A DNA stretch of 64,000 bases, taken from contig JAULBX010026607.1 of the NCBI GenBank assembly GCA_032358255.1, positions 62,001 through 126,000 of the forward strand. Direction: 5' to 3'. Position numbers and translations under genes: made by a program. Origin of the DNA: Heterotrichella gracilis. Its lineage: Eukaryota > Sar > Xanthophyceae > Tribonematales > Xanthonemataceae. The notes beneath the pieces were generated by a model. That model searched no databases. It was not told where the DNA came from and saw nothing but the letters and a program-made list of their open reading frames with translations. Positions 1-12,600 of this stretch are shown one piece after another (the first letter of the stretch is position 1; each line of letters begins with the position of its first letter).

Positions 1-399
1 TGGTGCAAGGATTCTGGTGAAGGTTCGGTTAAGGGTTTTGGGAATGGCAGTGAGATGTGCGCAAGGCCTTGTCCAACCATACTGTCTGCGATTGTGGAGG
101 GAGGTCAGGTCTTTGTGCAAATGCGCGCTCTAGTGTGGTGGAAGATTGAAACAGGGGTAAATTTCAATTGGTTTTTGATCCAACCCATATCTCATGTGGC
201 GTTCATTGTGAGTGCCATTGACAAAGGCGGGCAATACAGTTCAGATCACATAAAGAGGGATGGCTGCCTGGCTGCAATCCATGAGCAGCCCCTTCCCCAT
301 CATGCATCCCTAACCCCCATCCACCATACCCCTTGCGCGGCAACGCCACCACCACCACCGCCTCGCCACTGCTAAAAAGCAAAATTAAAACCGCCTCAC
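1..399 (-). other. Intron of the starch synthase gene running off the left edge
   Basis: The starch synthase exon ends at position 400 on the minus strand with AAG followed by a GTGAGG donor, so these bases are intron. No starch synthase C-terminal sequence is visible here on the minus strand. The only notable content is a 35-bp stretch at 79-114 that recurs at about 31957-31992. Confidence 0.7.
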
Positions 400-3300
400 C
401 TTTGCAAAGGGGTTGAAGTCAGCAATGGTGTCCCTTAGGCCGCCAGTGGCGTGCGCGATGGGGATGGTGCCGTAGCGCATGGCAAACAGCTGGTTCAGGC
501 CGCAGGGCTCAAACCGCGAGGGCATGAGCAGTATGTCCGACCCCGCCAGGATGCGGTGCGCCACCGGCACCGAGAAGCCCACCCAGCCCCTGAAGCAGTC
601 CTTGTGGCGCACCTCCATCTCGCGCATGGCGTCCTCGTACTCAGCCACGCCACTGCCCAGCAGGATGACCTGGCGGGATGCAGGCGGCGGCAATATTAAG
701 GCTCTTTATGCACTTTATAGTACCACAAGGACCATGAGTACCATTGTATCTATTACACTTTCTTTTTCTGAACGGCTCAATTGTTAAGGATCTGATCGCG
801 ACATAAAATCGGATACATAAAATTGTTTGTATACATTACGAGGCGTTATGTGATTTAGCGGCATTGGCACCGCCAGTGCAGGAATTGCTGAAGCAGTGCC
901 AAGACAGGGCGGGTAGGGCTAGGCATGTAGGACAGATTCATTATCAGGTTGTACTCGAACGCATGTAGGTAGCAGCACCACACCCTGGGCTAGGGTTACC
1001 CACCTGGCAGTTCCTGCAGCACAGCTCGTTGATAGACTCCAGCACCACGTCCGGACCCTTCTGGTAGTCCAGGCGCCCGATGAAGCCCATCAAAGGTTTG
1101 TTGGGGTCAACGGCAAACCCTAGCTCCTTCTGCAGGGCGGCCTTGCACATGGCCTTGCCTGGAGGGGGAAGGCTTTAGGTTTTAGGGAGCAGGCGTTAAA
1201 GGCCGGCACGGGGCCTTGCCTGTTAGGAGGGGTAGTGTGCATAGGAGGACACAGCTGCTGCACAGATACCCTGGAGGTAGGGTATGCATCCAAGGGTAGT
1301 AGCATGCTTATGTGTTTGCCGTGATCATGAGGGTCAAGGCACGTGGATTCAGCTCGCAGATTAAGCAGAAAATGATGGTATGGCCTTCGCAATTTGCTCA
1401 GACCATGTGCAGTACCACCCCTCCCCTCCGGCACCACCCACCCACCCCCACCTGTCATGTCATCCGGCCCAAAGTTGGCGGCGATGTACTCGTCAGTCAG
1501 CGGGTTCCACTCATCCATGTCCACCCCGTTGGTCACCCCGTTCAACACCCCCTGGCGCTGCTTCAGCAGCTCGTGCAGTCCCCAGCCGCCCTCGGGGGTG
1601 GTGATCTCCCAGGCGTATCCCTGGGACACCGTGCACACCCTGTCTGATGCTAGGATTCCTCCCTTGAGGATGTTGACTGCGTCCCCGTTGATCTCAGCCC
1701 ACTCGGGGAACTCCCAGCCAACCACCTCATACCTGCAAGTGGGAGAGGTCTGTGTGATCAACGTGCAGGTGCAGAGGTGCCCCTGGCAATGGGTTAATGT
1801 GCTATGGCCGCAGTGGCAAGTACTCATGAATGCATAAATATAATCTTGATCTGTGGCAGGAGCATGGCATGGGATGCCCTGAGGTGGAAGATAACAACCT
1901 GATTGCCTTTGCACAGCAGTGAGGTCCATAAAGCGCCACATCCCCTCCGCTCCCTCTGCCCCCAGTTCCCCTCTACCCACCTCAGCACCTCGCCCCCTCC
2001 ACATCCACATGCATCCCCCTCCCATGACCCCCCCACACTCACACGCACCAGTCTTCAGGGTACCCAGGTTGCTGTACGTCAGTGCCCGCCCCACTACTCA
2101 CCTCTGCAATGTCCTCCCCGCCACCTCTCCACCACGTCATGCAGCGTGATGCCCCTCCCCATCCCCTCATTCCACAGCCCCACCCCCAACAACACTCGCC
2201 CCTTGAGACCCCACCCCCCCAACAAGCCATCCGTCAACCCCCCTCCCACCCCCCACCCCCCCCCTCACACCCACCAGTCCTCGGGCAGCCCCAGGTTGCT
2301 GTAGGTCACACTTGGCTCCACCCCTTGGTGCGACAGGTTGTGGATGACAAGTACCGTGCGCGCAGCCTGGTACACCCCGTGACGCCTGTAGTTGGCTGCC
2401 AGGTAGGAGGGGACCAGCGCCGCGTGCCAGTCGTTGGCCACAAACAGGCAGCGGTCGCCATAGGGGAAGCCAGGGGGGGTGCCGGATCTGGGGGCGGGTG
2501 GCGAGGGGGGTCATGGGGGAACGCGTGGGGCTACTGGGTGGATTTTATTTTTTTTAAAGATGTGGGGTAGCGCATCACCCCCAATCCCTGCACCCACTCC
2601 CCCCACAGCAGCACCATTGCTTGAAAACAGGCCCCATACCCTAAGAAGCGACACCATGCATGTGCCCACGTAGCTGCCCACCCAAATCCACCCCGCTCAC
2701 CCTCCCCGCCGCACCTGTACCCGCCAATCGGCAGCACCAGCGGTGCCTCACATGCAGCCATACTCAGCAGCGCGTATCGGAACTGATTGTCCCCAAAGGG
2801 TCCATAGGAGTCACCGTAGGGGTTGCCTGGAAAAGGAGGGGAGGTTGTTGGGTGGGTGGGAGTGTGCTTGTCACATGGTGGAATTGAGGAGTTACCTATG
2901 CCCGACGGCCATAAACATATGCTATGCATTGGTGAGCAGCAAATGCTATACCCTTGAGGTGGTTGCAAGAGTGGCCCCGGATACCATGCAACCTCAGTGT
3001 TGCTTCCGTGGCCACCGCCATGTCTGTGGCAGCATGCATGGACCCCACCCACCCCAGCTCTGTGCCCACCCCTGCACTGTCACACCCTATACCCTAGCTT
3101 GACTCCCACCCCATCCACCACCACCCCACCCAACTGCCCCCCCTCTTTCCCCCATCCACATCCATCCAACTCACCTCTGGGAGCACAGGATTTCACCTGC
3201 ATAGCAACCTATCTCGTCCGAGACCTGCTCAACCCCCCTCCCCATACCTTTCCCCCACCACCCAGTCCACCCAATTCCCTACGCTGTGTGCCCACTCAAT

Positions 3301-5470
3301 CCCCCACCTCTTGACCCCCCCCTCACCGGGCCTGTGGTAGCAAGGGTGGTCCGCAAACACCCCCCAGACCCCCCCTCACCCTCCCACGGACCCTCCCACC
3401 CCACCCCCTCACCTGGCCTGTGGTAGCACGGATGGTCCACAAACACCCAGTCCACCCCGTCCCTGTGCAGATGGTAGAAGGCAACCTCCTGGGACCCGCA
3501 CCCCCCCAGCTGCAGGTTGACGGTCACACCGGTGTCCACAGCACTGTCATACTTGTCGTCGGTGACACCGTTCAGGTACCTGCGGGGGAGTGGGGGGGGT
3601 GGGGGGTTGATGATGCCCATCACATGGGTATCCTCGTCAGGATTGGCCAGATGTTGACGTGCACCGCGCCCATGACCCTGCACCCTCTCAAACCCTAAAC
3701 CCACCTTGAGACAATACCCATGACCCTGCCACACATCAAACTAAGCCCTACCACAGGGCACTGATCACGACCGTCCTCAACCTATACCCTATCATAGGGC
3801 TATGACCATCACCCTGTGCCCGCACGCACTCTAACCAATGACCATGGCCATGAATCGTTTCCAACCCTAAACCCTCTTAAACCCTACCTTGGGGCGATGA
3901 CCATGACCCTGTGCCCACGTGCAGCCAGCGCCGGCGGCAGCGACCCCACCACATCCCCCAGGCCCCCCGTCTTGCTCCAGGGGTGCACCTCGGCAGACAC
4001 AAACACAATGTCCATGGGGTTGTCGGCCATGGGGGCCACAGCGGACTGAATGGCCACCTCCTGCGCATGGAGTGATGGGGGTGGGTTATAGCAAGTGATG
4101 GCAACTTTGGTGCGCGTCATGGGGTTGTGCTTAGGTAGTCGCTCTTGTCAAAATGCAGGTTAGTAACAACTGCACAACCACTCACCCCTGCACAAAACCA
4201 TCACATTGCAGGCCAGCAACAAGTGCGCAAGTCTGCAGCCAACCAGGTGCGAGTGCACACTCCCGGTTTTAATCCTAAACCCTACTAGGGTTCGCAGCCG
4301 CGCGCACACCTTCTCCGCTGGCTTGAGCAGGTTCTCCTTCTGCAGCATCTGCTGCTGCACGCGCCTGAACTCATCCTGCATGGTCTCCTCGGGCTGGGAG
4401 GGGATGAAGGGAGGGGCAGCGGGGGTGATGGGGGCCGGCTGGACGGGGCGGGGGAGGTGGGTGGGGGTGTGGGTGGGGGTGGGGGCGGGAGGCGCCATGG
4501 GGAGTGCCGCCGCAGGTGGTGGCGTGGGGATTGGCTCAGGTTCGGGTTGAAATTCCAGGAAGGATGGTTTGCTGGGCTCCCGTTTCGGCAGTGGGGGGAG
4601 TGGGGGGATGGGTTGGGGGTTGAGGGGCGCAGTGGGGGTCGGGGCCGTGGGGAGCCGGGTGGTGGCTGTTGGCTTGGGGGGCGCGGCGACTGGCGGTGGT
4701 GGTGGTGGTGGTGGTGGGGCCAGTGCCGCGTTCATCTGGGTGGCGCCTGCCATGGCGTGCTGCTCGCGATCTGCAGGCAGCACCGGGGTGTGGGTACCCA
4801 GACATGGCTTATATAACAATATGCCACTGGGATGGAATAAACACCCACCCAAGGATAACAGTGCTTCATGCTGCAGTTTAGGGTACTGTTGCTGCTGGGA
4901 ACCCACTCACAAGTGCACCAGGGGGAAAGTGGCACCAAGGTGCAGGTGGGGTGTGTGTGCCACAGTGCCCTCACCACTAATAATCAGCTGCTGCTCCGTG
5001 ACAGTATCCGCCACCAAGCTGTCGGAACCAAACATCTCGTCCCAGTCCAGGCTCTGCAGCGCCACCTTGGCCTCCTCGATCGACCTCCGGATCTTGTCGT
5101 TCTCGCTCTTGAGCCTGCCAATCTCCACCTGCAGCTCCTTGGGGTCCTTGCTCACCAGTGTGTACTCCTCCGTGGTCACTGAGGTGGGCCGGGAGTCGTC
5201 ATTCCCAACCGCCCCGGGAGCCTTGCGGTCCACCGAGCTCACATGGACCGTCTGCAGGCGGGCACGGGCCTTGCCTGCGGTCAAACCCGGCACGCTGGGC
5301 CGGTCATGTCGAGCGCTGCCCTGCTTGGAGGTGCCAATTGGCGTGCGAGCAGACCTTGTCAACCCCGCTTGCAGCACGGAAGGCTGCATTGCGGCGGGGG
5401 GAAGTGGCCCCAGTGACGGGGAAATTTTGTAGCTAGGTAGAGTGCACACCCGGGTCCCGCTAGTCAACAC
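400..5470 (-). CDS. Starch synthase II-like, granule/soluble starch synthase (GT5), 3' end missing
   Basis: It transfers glucose from ADP-glucose onto alpha-1,4-glucan ends in the plastid stroma. Nine exons read on the minus strand: 5470-4975, 4770-4310, 4060-3888, 3579-3413, 2826-2715, 2487-2275, 1732-1452, 1158-1004 and 669-400. All phases agree and give 776 residues, with roughly 80 C-terminal residues still to come beyond the left edge. Residues 1-90 look like a plastid transit region; a second possible start Met lies at 5389. A short coiled coil follows at about 110-145, then a long Pro-rich linker (about 180-290). The GT5 catalytic core begins at about 325 and holds KTGGLGDV (ADP-glucose binding), then [30 protein letters not shown] and ATGGLRDT. 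The spacing and WEFPEWA block fit SSII better than SSIII/IV. Several introns contain copies of exon ends (see findings). It is divergent from the HEAT-repeat gene. Confidence 0.93.
2049..2087 (-). repeat. Intronic copy of a starch synthase exon end plus donor
   Basis: This 39-bp stretch resembles the last about 39 bases of the true exon at 2275-2313, including the ACAGCAACCTGG block and a GACTG|GTGCGT donor-like junction. It lies about 225 bp further into the same intron. The true exon is identified by continuity of the GT5 reading frame into the [10 protein letters not shown] exon. Confidence 0.7.
3324..3362 (-). repeat. Intronic copy of a starch synthase exon end plus donor
   Basis: The true exon ends at 3413 with ACCACAGGCCAG|GTGAGG. 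A near copy of its last about 36 bases, ending ACCACAGGCCCG|GTGAGG, lies 86 bp downstream in the intron with only a few mismatches. The copied segment encodes the [12 protein letters not shown] block in the real exon but is out of frame in the copy. Confidence 0.8.
3670..3829 (-). repeat. Degenerate intronic copies of a starch synthase exon end, with telomere-like motifs
   Basis: The true exon ends at 3888 (GTCATCGCCCCAAG|GTAGGG). Within the following intron, diverged copies of the GCACAGGGTCATGG block lie at about 3797-3829 and 3703-3735, and a fragment at about 3670-3685. The copy at 3703 regains an AAG|GTGGGTTTAGGG donor-like junction. TTTAGGG-type motifs separate the copies. Confidence 0.6.
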
Positions 5471-6085
5471 GAAGCAGGGTGCTGGGGCCTAGCAAGCCGG
5501 CATGTGCGGGTAGGATGCACGTGTGCAACCTTGTTTGCGGGAGCTTTGCGCCACGCAGCTGGACACAAGGGCAATACACGGTATAAAATACGGCGAGGCC
5601 AAGTCAATTGTCAAGCTAGGCGAGCTTGGCGCGTCATTAATCAAAGACCGGTTGAGCAGTTCTACAACAACTGTTTCGGTGGCTTGTGGTGGGAAAAGCG
5701 TGATCACTTTTTTGGGAAAGCAAGATAGAGTAATACTCAAGTCACAGGGAAGGAATCCAGTTGGTTTAATGGCGCCAAATCCAAAGACCCTGTTTTGCTT
5801 TGGGTACTATTTATCTGCAGCCTTGCTCGTTGCCCACAAACTTTCGATAAGTGGGTGGTGTCTCCTGATTGCGCGACAGCCGACATTGGTGATATCCCAC
5901 AATGCATGCAATGCATGCATGCATGCTTGTTGCTGCGCAACTCGGTGCACCCTGCCCCGTTGTGGCACGAGTTGCAGTGGAACGAGTGGATATAGCGATC
6001 TAGCTGTCTATCTGGTGGCAATGTAAGCACTTTGGTAGACATGAAATAGCATTGGCTGTCTCCGTTGATTGAACACTTGTGCAGC
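5471..6085. promoter_or_regulatory. Divergent promoter region, starch synthase / HEAT-repeat gene
   Basis: This 615-bp spacer lies between two start codons pointing apart. It contains a TATA-like TATAAAAT at 5582-5589 (plus orientation) and an ATGCATGC-rich tract at 5901-5928. No coding sequence is supported. The transcription start sites cannot be fixed from sequence. Confidence 0.5.
5901..5928. repeat. Alternating TGCATGCA tract
   Basis: Nested copies of the palindrome ATGCATGC lie about 160 bp upstream of the HEAT-repeat start codon. Similar tracts occur in other spacers here (23679-23694, 34614-34628). CATGCATG is the plant RY element bound by B3 proteins; any role here is inference. Confidence 0.6.
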
Positions 6086-8364
6086 ATGGTGCCTGGCTTG
6101 CACCCCTTACAGTCCCTCCTGGCCACGTCGCTCCAGCTGCGGGACTGTCTCGATACCTACAGCGTGCGGATACTCCACGACACCGACCTTCACTTGCAGT
6201 CCATACTGGTCCCCAACATAGCACTGGATCTAACCATCGATGACCTCGAGCACTGGACCCCCTATGTCACTTGCTGCACGCACCTTGCTCAGCTCGTCAC
6301 CCAGGTGGATGATGCAACGTACACAGACGTGGGAGGCGACCCTTCCGAGCCCACCCAGGAGCAGGCGCCAGCAGCCAGGCAGTATGCTCAACTTGTGGAG
6401 GCAGCCCTCCGCCTGCTCACAACCCTCTGCAAGGGTTTGCCTGCGCAGCTGCTGTTCCATTGGCACCTGCAGCGCCAATGGGAGGTCCAGGAGGAGGCAC
6501 AACAGAAGCTTCGACCGCGGCTGTTAATCGAGGAGGTGACGGGTGAAGTGGAGGACGCGGAAATCACATACTGCAGGGCCTTGGTACCGTCGCTACTGCT
6601 GGCGTGTGGCTTGTATGGGGAGGACGCACACCTCGACTCCCCTTGGAGCTCGGGTAATGCACCCACCCAAGCCAGGGACCTCGCCGCATTGTTGGTTGAA
6701 AAGTACAGGGGGTTACAGCCTATCGGCAGTAGGAGGGGAGGGAAGGGCAATGACCCTCAGCTGGTGGTGGAGGCGCTGCCATCGGTCCTGGACAGCCTGC
6801 GGCTGGTGCTAGTGCCCAAGAAGGCGCCAAAAGCCAGTGCGCCAATCCATGATCCGTTCAGAGGTATGTTGCCCGTTCAGCACGGTTCTTGCTCCTTGCC
6901 GTTGAATGAGCACCAACTGCGTCACTGACCCTGTGCATCCAGTGAGTTATCCACTGTTCTGCACAAGGCTGATTGGCATCTGACCTACACAACAGAACAA
7001 TCGCAGCTGGCAATTCCATTTCATTGACAATATCAGTATTTCACTGATTTTTTACTCATGTATCCCGCCCAGGTGCCAACAACTTTGCATGCGTCATGGC
7101 AGCTCGCCAGCTGGCGTGGGTCCTCATGCAGCTCGACCCGCCAGTCCTGGGCGATGCCTTCCAGCCTGCCTTCCCCGTCATCCTGGCGGCCATGGACCAC
7201 CCCTCCCCCTGCGTGGAGCGCCAGGCCCTGTGGCTGCTGCACCACATGGCGCGCACAGCACCCCCCGCGCAGCTGACCTGGCAGAAGGAGCTGGTGCTGG
7301 ATGTGACTCGGCGGGCGGTGGCGGGGGCCGACGACCGCATGTGGGCGGCGGCGGCGCACGCGGGGTGCAGCATGGCGGTGGCGCTGGAAGGTGGGGCCCC
7401 AGCGTATGGTCTGGGGAGGGTGATGCATGGATCTTGTGTTAGTTCAGTTGTACGACCCACGTGGCGCTACAGAACACATGATGTGGAGCAGGGCTGTGTA
7501 TACATCTGATGGGGCGTGTGCTGCCGGGTACATGGGCTGATTAGCTTCTCCACTGTAATCGCTGCAACTGTTGGCGCTTGGGTATTCCTCACCAGTGATC
7601 CACTCGGCACATGCCTACAGCCAGCGCATGCCTGCAGCAACCACGTGCCTGTCGAACGCTGCTCACGAGCTGCATGTGGTGTATCTGCAGGGCGGCAAGG
7701 GGACTCCAAGGGGTACACGCTACTGATGAAGGAGCTGCTGGTGGAGGGGGAACGCAACAGCAACAAGCGGGAGAGGGCGCGAGTGTGGCTGGATGCGACA
7801 GCACAGCTGTGGCCGGTGGGTGGCGGCTCAGGGTTACAATTGCAAGCTTGATTCGTAGTCAGGAGGCATGTGTGTCGATTCCAAAATCTAGCAACCAACT
7901 GCCATGGTCCTGCATGCTTGACTTGGTTAGGTGAACATGTGCTGTGCTTGCTTGGCAAAGTACCATCATCCCTAACAGCACCTGCACGCGGACATTGCTC
8001 TGAAATGGCTTTGCTCCGTCTGCAGGCCCTGGGCTTGTGCGTGGTGCGGTACTTCAGCCGCCTCATGCCCCTGCTGCTGTTGTGGTGCTGCTCCATAGAA
8101 CCTCAGGTGCAGCTGGGGGCCCTTGAGGGCCTGAGGGCGGTGGCGCTGGCGGGGTGGCCCCGCATGCCAGCACATGCCCAGCTGGTGCTGGATACCCTTG
8201 TCCTGGCAGAGAGGGGTGTGGAGGACATAAGGGAGCAGGAGTCGAGATTCCGGGTGCAGCAGGCTCTTGCAGGGACCAGGGAGGTGATGGTGAGCTGTTT
8301 GGGACAGGTGGCGGGTGGGCAGGGCGAGCAAAGAGCTGGGGAAGCAGGGGTGGAGGTGGGCTGA
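6086..8364 (+). CDS. HEAT/ARM-repeat protein, TTI2-like
   Basis: Four exons (6086-6863, 7073-7390, 7691-7815, 8026-8364) join in phase to 519 residues. The protein is almost wholly helical in character, with Leu/Ala-rich repeats expected of HEAT/ARM folds and no catalytic motif. The block at about 260-300 (VMAARQLAWVLMQLDPPVLG) and the C-terminal block LGLCVVRYFSRLMPLLLLW followed by GLRAVALAGWPR resemble the conserved half of TTI2, the third member of the TELO2-TTI1-TTI2 co-chaperone that matures PIKK kinases such as TOR and ATM. The length is close to that of human TTI2 (about 508). The TTI2 call rests on remembered family pattern and length only; another ARM-repeat family is possible. The start ATG at 6086 is the first in frame after the divergent promoter. 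Confidence 0.6.
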
Positions 8365-9668
8365 TTACCCGCATACGTATGGCGCTGGAAATAAAGGAAC
8401 ATATCGTGTTGGTCACAGGTGCAATTTTTGGGCGGCTGAAGCATTGCACTGGTCCACCTGGTAGGCTAGGGGGGGGAAGCTTGGACGCTTTGGGGCATGG
8501 ACACATATATTTTTGTGGCAGTGCTGGTGGCCTTGGGGCCTGCCGAGGTCTTATTTACTGCGGCGGTGCTGCAAAGCAGTGCACTACTGGCGAAAGTTCA
8601 AGGCGTGGGCAGTGAATGACTTGTACAAGGAGTTTTCTTTCCATTCTTTGACACATCTCAATCATTGTGCGCAGTCATGTTGAGGGCAAATAATGTCAGG
8701 CGTCCTGCATTCCTGAGCTGGTTAAGGCCAGCTGTAGACAAAAAGAGGATCTTATTGGATCAGAATCGGTTTTTTTAATGGGCGGTGTTTGTGGCGTGTA
8801 AATTTGATAGTGGCAATTGAAATAACTGCCAAAAAGAATTTCGATTTGCCCTTAGGGCGGGGATGAAATTAGTTTTACTGGGGATGTGGATGCGATGGGG
8901 ACCAGCGTTCGTCATTTTTTGCAAAAACCTGCATCACTCAGCTTCGCCTAAGAGCACGGGAGATGGGGTTACGTTGGACTGCTCAGGGTTGCATAACCTC
9001 TCAGGAACCTTGCACCACCAGCAGATCACTTCGCATCGTCGCGGCAACGTACTTGTACCGTAGAGGTACTAGCGGTATCGGCCATCGCCTGGTTTCAGTG
9101 CCCAAAGTCTAGAACGTTGTTGACACCCCACCCTCGCGAGCCTGTTCACACGCGAAGCGAACGTCTGAGAGGGAAGCAGTACTGCTCCTCTCTACTGTGC
9201 TACAACCCTCCACCAAGTTTGTTGCAATTGGGGAGGTGCTAGTTGTTCAGTGTGATAAGGGACCCAGTCACTTGCTTTTTCGAATGCCTTGTTGCATGCG
9301 CGCCAAGGAGAACTGAGGAGGAAAACATACACACCGCGTTTGGGCCAACCAATTGCCACAGGTATAAAGCAGGCGGGACCTCCTGTTGGTGGATATACCG
9401 AGTTGGCTCATATTCCGTAGCATATAGGGAAGACCCACGTTGCACACAAAAGACCCACAACATCCGTTTTCGCCCAGTTTTGTGCAGTCACTTAGCACCC
9501 ACCCGAAGGAGTGGGTTGCTAGCGTCCTTCCTCCCACAGTATCGATTGGAAAATGTCTCAGTTGTAGGTTGCACACGGACCGCGGACCTTGATCAACTTT
9601 GAACTTTGAACTTTGAACAGGCAGGGGTGAGCTAGTGGGCTGGAGATATATGCACGGGCTGACTCGAG
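8365..9668. other. Spacer between HEAT-repeat gene and START-like gene
   Basis: About 1.3 kb without a supported gene. It should hold the 3' UTR of the upstream gene (a TGTAA poly(A)-type motif lies near 8797) and the promoter of the START-like gene. It also contains a TATAAA at 9363-9368 and three tandem CTTTGAA units ending about 45 bp before the start codon at 9669. Confidence 0.5.
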
Positions 9669-12600
9669 ATGGGCAACGCCTGTACCCGACCCCAAGTACT
9701 GGGAGACGACCTGCTTGAGCTCTCCAGTCCTCAACTGGAGTCTAACCGTACTAGTCTTCACAACAGCAGCAAGTCCGCAGCAGTCGTCTCAGTTCGTGGG
9801 CGTCACACTCTGAACGACTCTTGTGAGTTGAGCGAGCAGGACAGCCGCAACCTAGATGGCTTCTTCAGCAACCAACTCCCAACATCCAGTAGCTTGCAAG
9901 CAGCACAGCAGCTGGAAGATGAGCTCACCAGCGAGCAAGCCTTGGCTGCATTGAACAAGCTAACCCAGGTATGATACATCGGAAGCTTCCACTGCCCACC
10001 TTTGTATTGCATAACCTACTCGACATATCACCACACGGTGTGCAAGGAATATTGGAGATACAAAACGAACAGATGTGCTTGGTTCCAAGGCCAGTTGTGC
10101 CGGTGAAATATTAGTTTTCCTTGACAGCTACCATTGTGCCATTGTTCCAGGAGATCCAGCATGGCAAATTGCAGCTGCAGCGCCTGCAACAGGCGTGCAC
10201 GACCAGTGGCACATATGACCACAGTAGTCTGAATGACAGCTACGATGCCTTTGCCCCAGAGCCGTTCCGCCCCTCAACCAGCAAGGAAGAGGAAGCACCA
10301 GCCTCAACCGCTGCCCTACTGCGCCACCCGTCCACCCCCAGGGCGCTTGCAGAAAGGGTTTCTGGGGCCCTCCCAGCAGCCAGGGTAGGGAGTGATCTTG
10401 ACAGCGCGCCGCTTGGGGAGGGTGGCGCTGGGCCAGAGGGCAGCGCTCTGTCCGCTGAGTGCCAAGCGCTGGTGGAGGAGGCTGGGGAGCTGTTCAAACG
10501 TAGGTGGTGGCTGGTTGATGTCAGGGTGCTAGTACTGCAGATGCAATGCATGTTTCTTAGCATTAAACCCCTTGCACCCGTGTCAAGAATACCTGCCAGG
10601 GTACTTAAAAAGCTTCGATGTTCTGCTACTCTGAAACCAGGGTACACACATGTGCACCATTGGCATATATCTCTGAAACCAGACGCTCTCAACCTAAGAG
10701 CTGGCTAGTACAAGTACGGCGGCATGCGCCACCTGCCCTCCCCGCAGCCCTCCCCAGCATTCACACCTCCATTCTCACCCCCTGCCCTCCTCACACCCGC
10801 AGTCTGGAAGATCCTCCAGGCCGACGCCAAGCTGCAGCAGGCATGCGGGATCGCTGGCCTCTCCCCCGCCCAGCTGGCGGCAGCCGCCCCCCACCTGGCT
10901 GTGCCTGTGGAGCAGATCGCATCCGAGGCGCAGGTGGTGCGCGTGTGCCTGCGGGAGCACGCGGACAACAGCGGGTGGACGCACAGCCACCAGCGCGAGC
11001 CGGAGGTGTGGTACAAGCACACGCGAGGTGAGGCAAAGCTTTGGAAGATTGGGTATCTGAGGAAATGTTTGAAACAGAAAGGTGTTCTGTAAAAACTGCC
11101 TCAAAGAGCCATTTGTAGATAGGTTGAGGTAAGGGGAGAGGGGGGAGGGTACGGGCCCGCTGGCGCGCAGCCCATTGCCACGCTGCGCCATTGCATGCCA
11201 GCGGTGCATTTTCTATGCTATGGAGCTTGCTGCAGCTAATGGGAGCACCACAGCGGTGCAGCTGCTGCCTGCTGATGCTGTTCTGCTCCTTGTGAGCCTG
11301 AATTGCATCCCCATTCCTTACACGGCGCACTACTTCACCCCCCACCGTGCCTCCCCTCTTCAGACACACATGCGCACCCCCTGTGCTACCGCACCATGCC
11401 TTTTCTCGCCACGCACACAGCTGCACCCCCTTACCCCACCCACCCCACCCGCAGGCTCCACCGTCCACAGCCTCAAGTACGCTGCTGCCTTTGACGAGCC
11501 CATGGAGCGCATCGCGGCGCTGGCGCACGAGTTTGACCTGGTCAAGGAGTGGGACAGGTTCACGGAGGCCAGCCTGGTTGTTGATGGCAGCAGGATGCAG
11601 GGGTACCACCTGTATGCGGCGCTGGGGATGCCCTTCCCCTTCCCCAGCTTTGATGCGCTCATGTGGGGCAAGTGCTACGACCTGGGGGAGGTAAGTGCCC
11701 CAACCACGAGGGACTTTAGCATTGTAGGAATGCACGCCCTCACTGGAATCCTGTGGCATTATGCCCTCCTGGATGCACTGTATGCGTTTAAACATGCAGT
11801 GTTTGCAGCATCGCACCTACACCGGATTGTATTGAACATGCGCACCAATGGCAGCTACTGGAGTCTCCCTCCGCTTGACCCCCCACACCCATCCCCTTCG
11901 TCGCAGGAAGAGCGCTGCATGCTGATGGTTGTGTACAGCGTGGCCCAGGAGGAGCTGGCACCTGGCGGTCCTCCGCTGCCTGAGCACCGCAAGCCCCACC
12001 GCAGGCTTGACCTGCTGCCCAGGAGCTCTGTCAAGATGCGCGCGCTGCAGCCGCTCCCAAACGGCACCCCGCGCTGCCAAGGTAGGTGGCGCGGGGATCA
12101 TGCCTGGCCCTTTAGCTGGCTTCTCGCGCGTGCATTGTTCCTGGGGTGCCTGTCTTGCCATGTTCCATCTTGCGCCGTTCAGGGGCAGGCGTATGCTTGT
12201 AGATGTGCGCAATGTCGGCGTGCGGCAATGCACTGCCGGGGCCCCCACTGCCTGCCGCGCCTGCACCCCATCATGTGCACATCCCTTGAAACCCGCATCA
12301 CCTCTCTTGACCCCTCCCCTCAGCCCCCCCCCCCCGAACACCCCCACCGGTTGTATGTGCGCCCTAAATATAAACTCTAAACTTTTTACCCTGCAGGCGA
12401 GCTGGTGCTCCACATCGACGCGCACACGCGCTACATCCCCGGCCCCCTGGTCAACTTCATCCTCAAGGTCTTCTCCCCCATGGGCTTCCACCAGATGGTC
12501 AAGGTGCTCAAGACGCAGTTCAAGGACGAGGCCACCGCGCTGTGCCGCCGCGTCAAGGCGAACGTGGAGATCTACGACTACATGCGGTCCAGGATTGCGC

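Noticed and set aside
1120-2094. Single 324-residue minus-strand frame through introns of starch synthase
   Set aside because: Only the middle matches GT5; the ends run across a clear acceptor at 1732 and donor at 1452.
4569-5432. Plus-strand 287-residue open frame
   Set aside because: Antisense to starch synthase exons and a Pro-rich linker; Gly/Trp-rich composition is a shadow of that linker.
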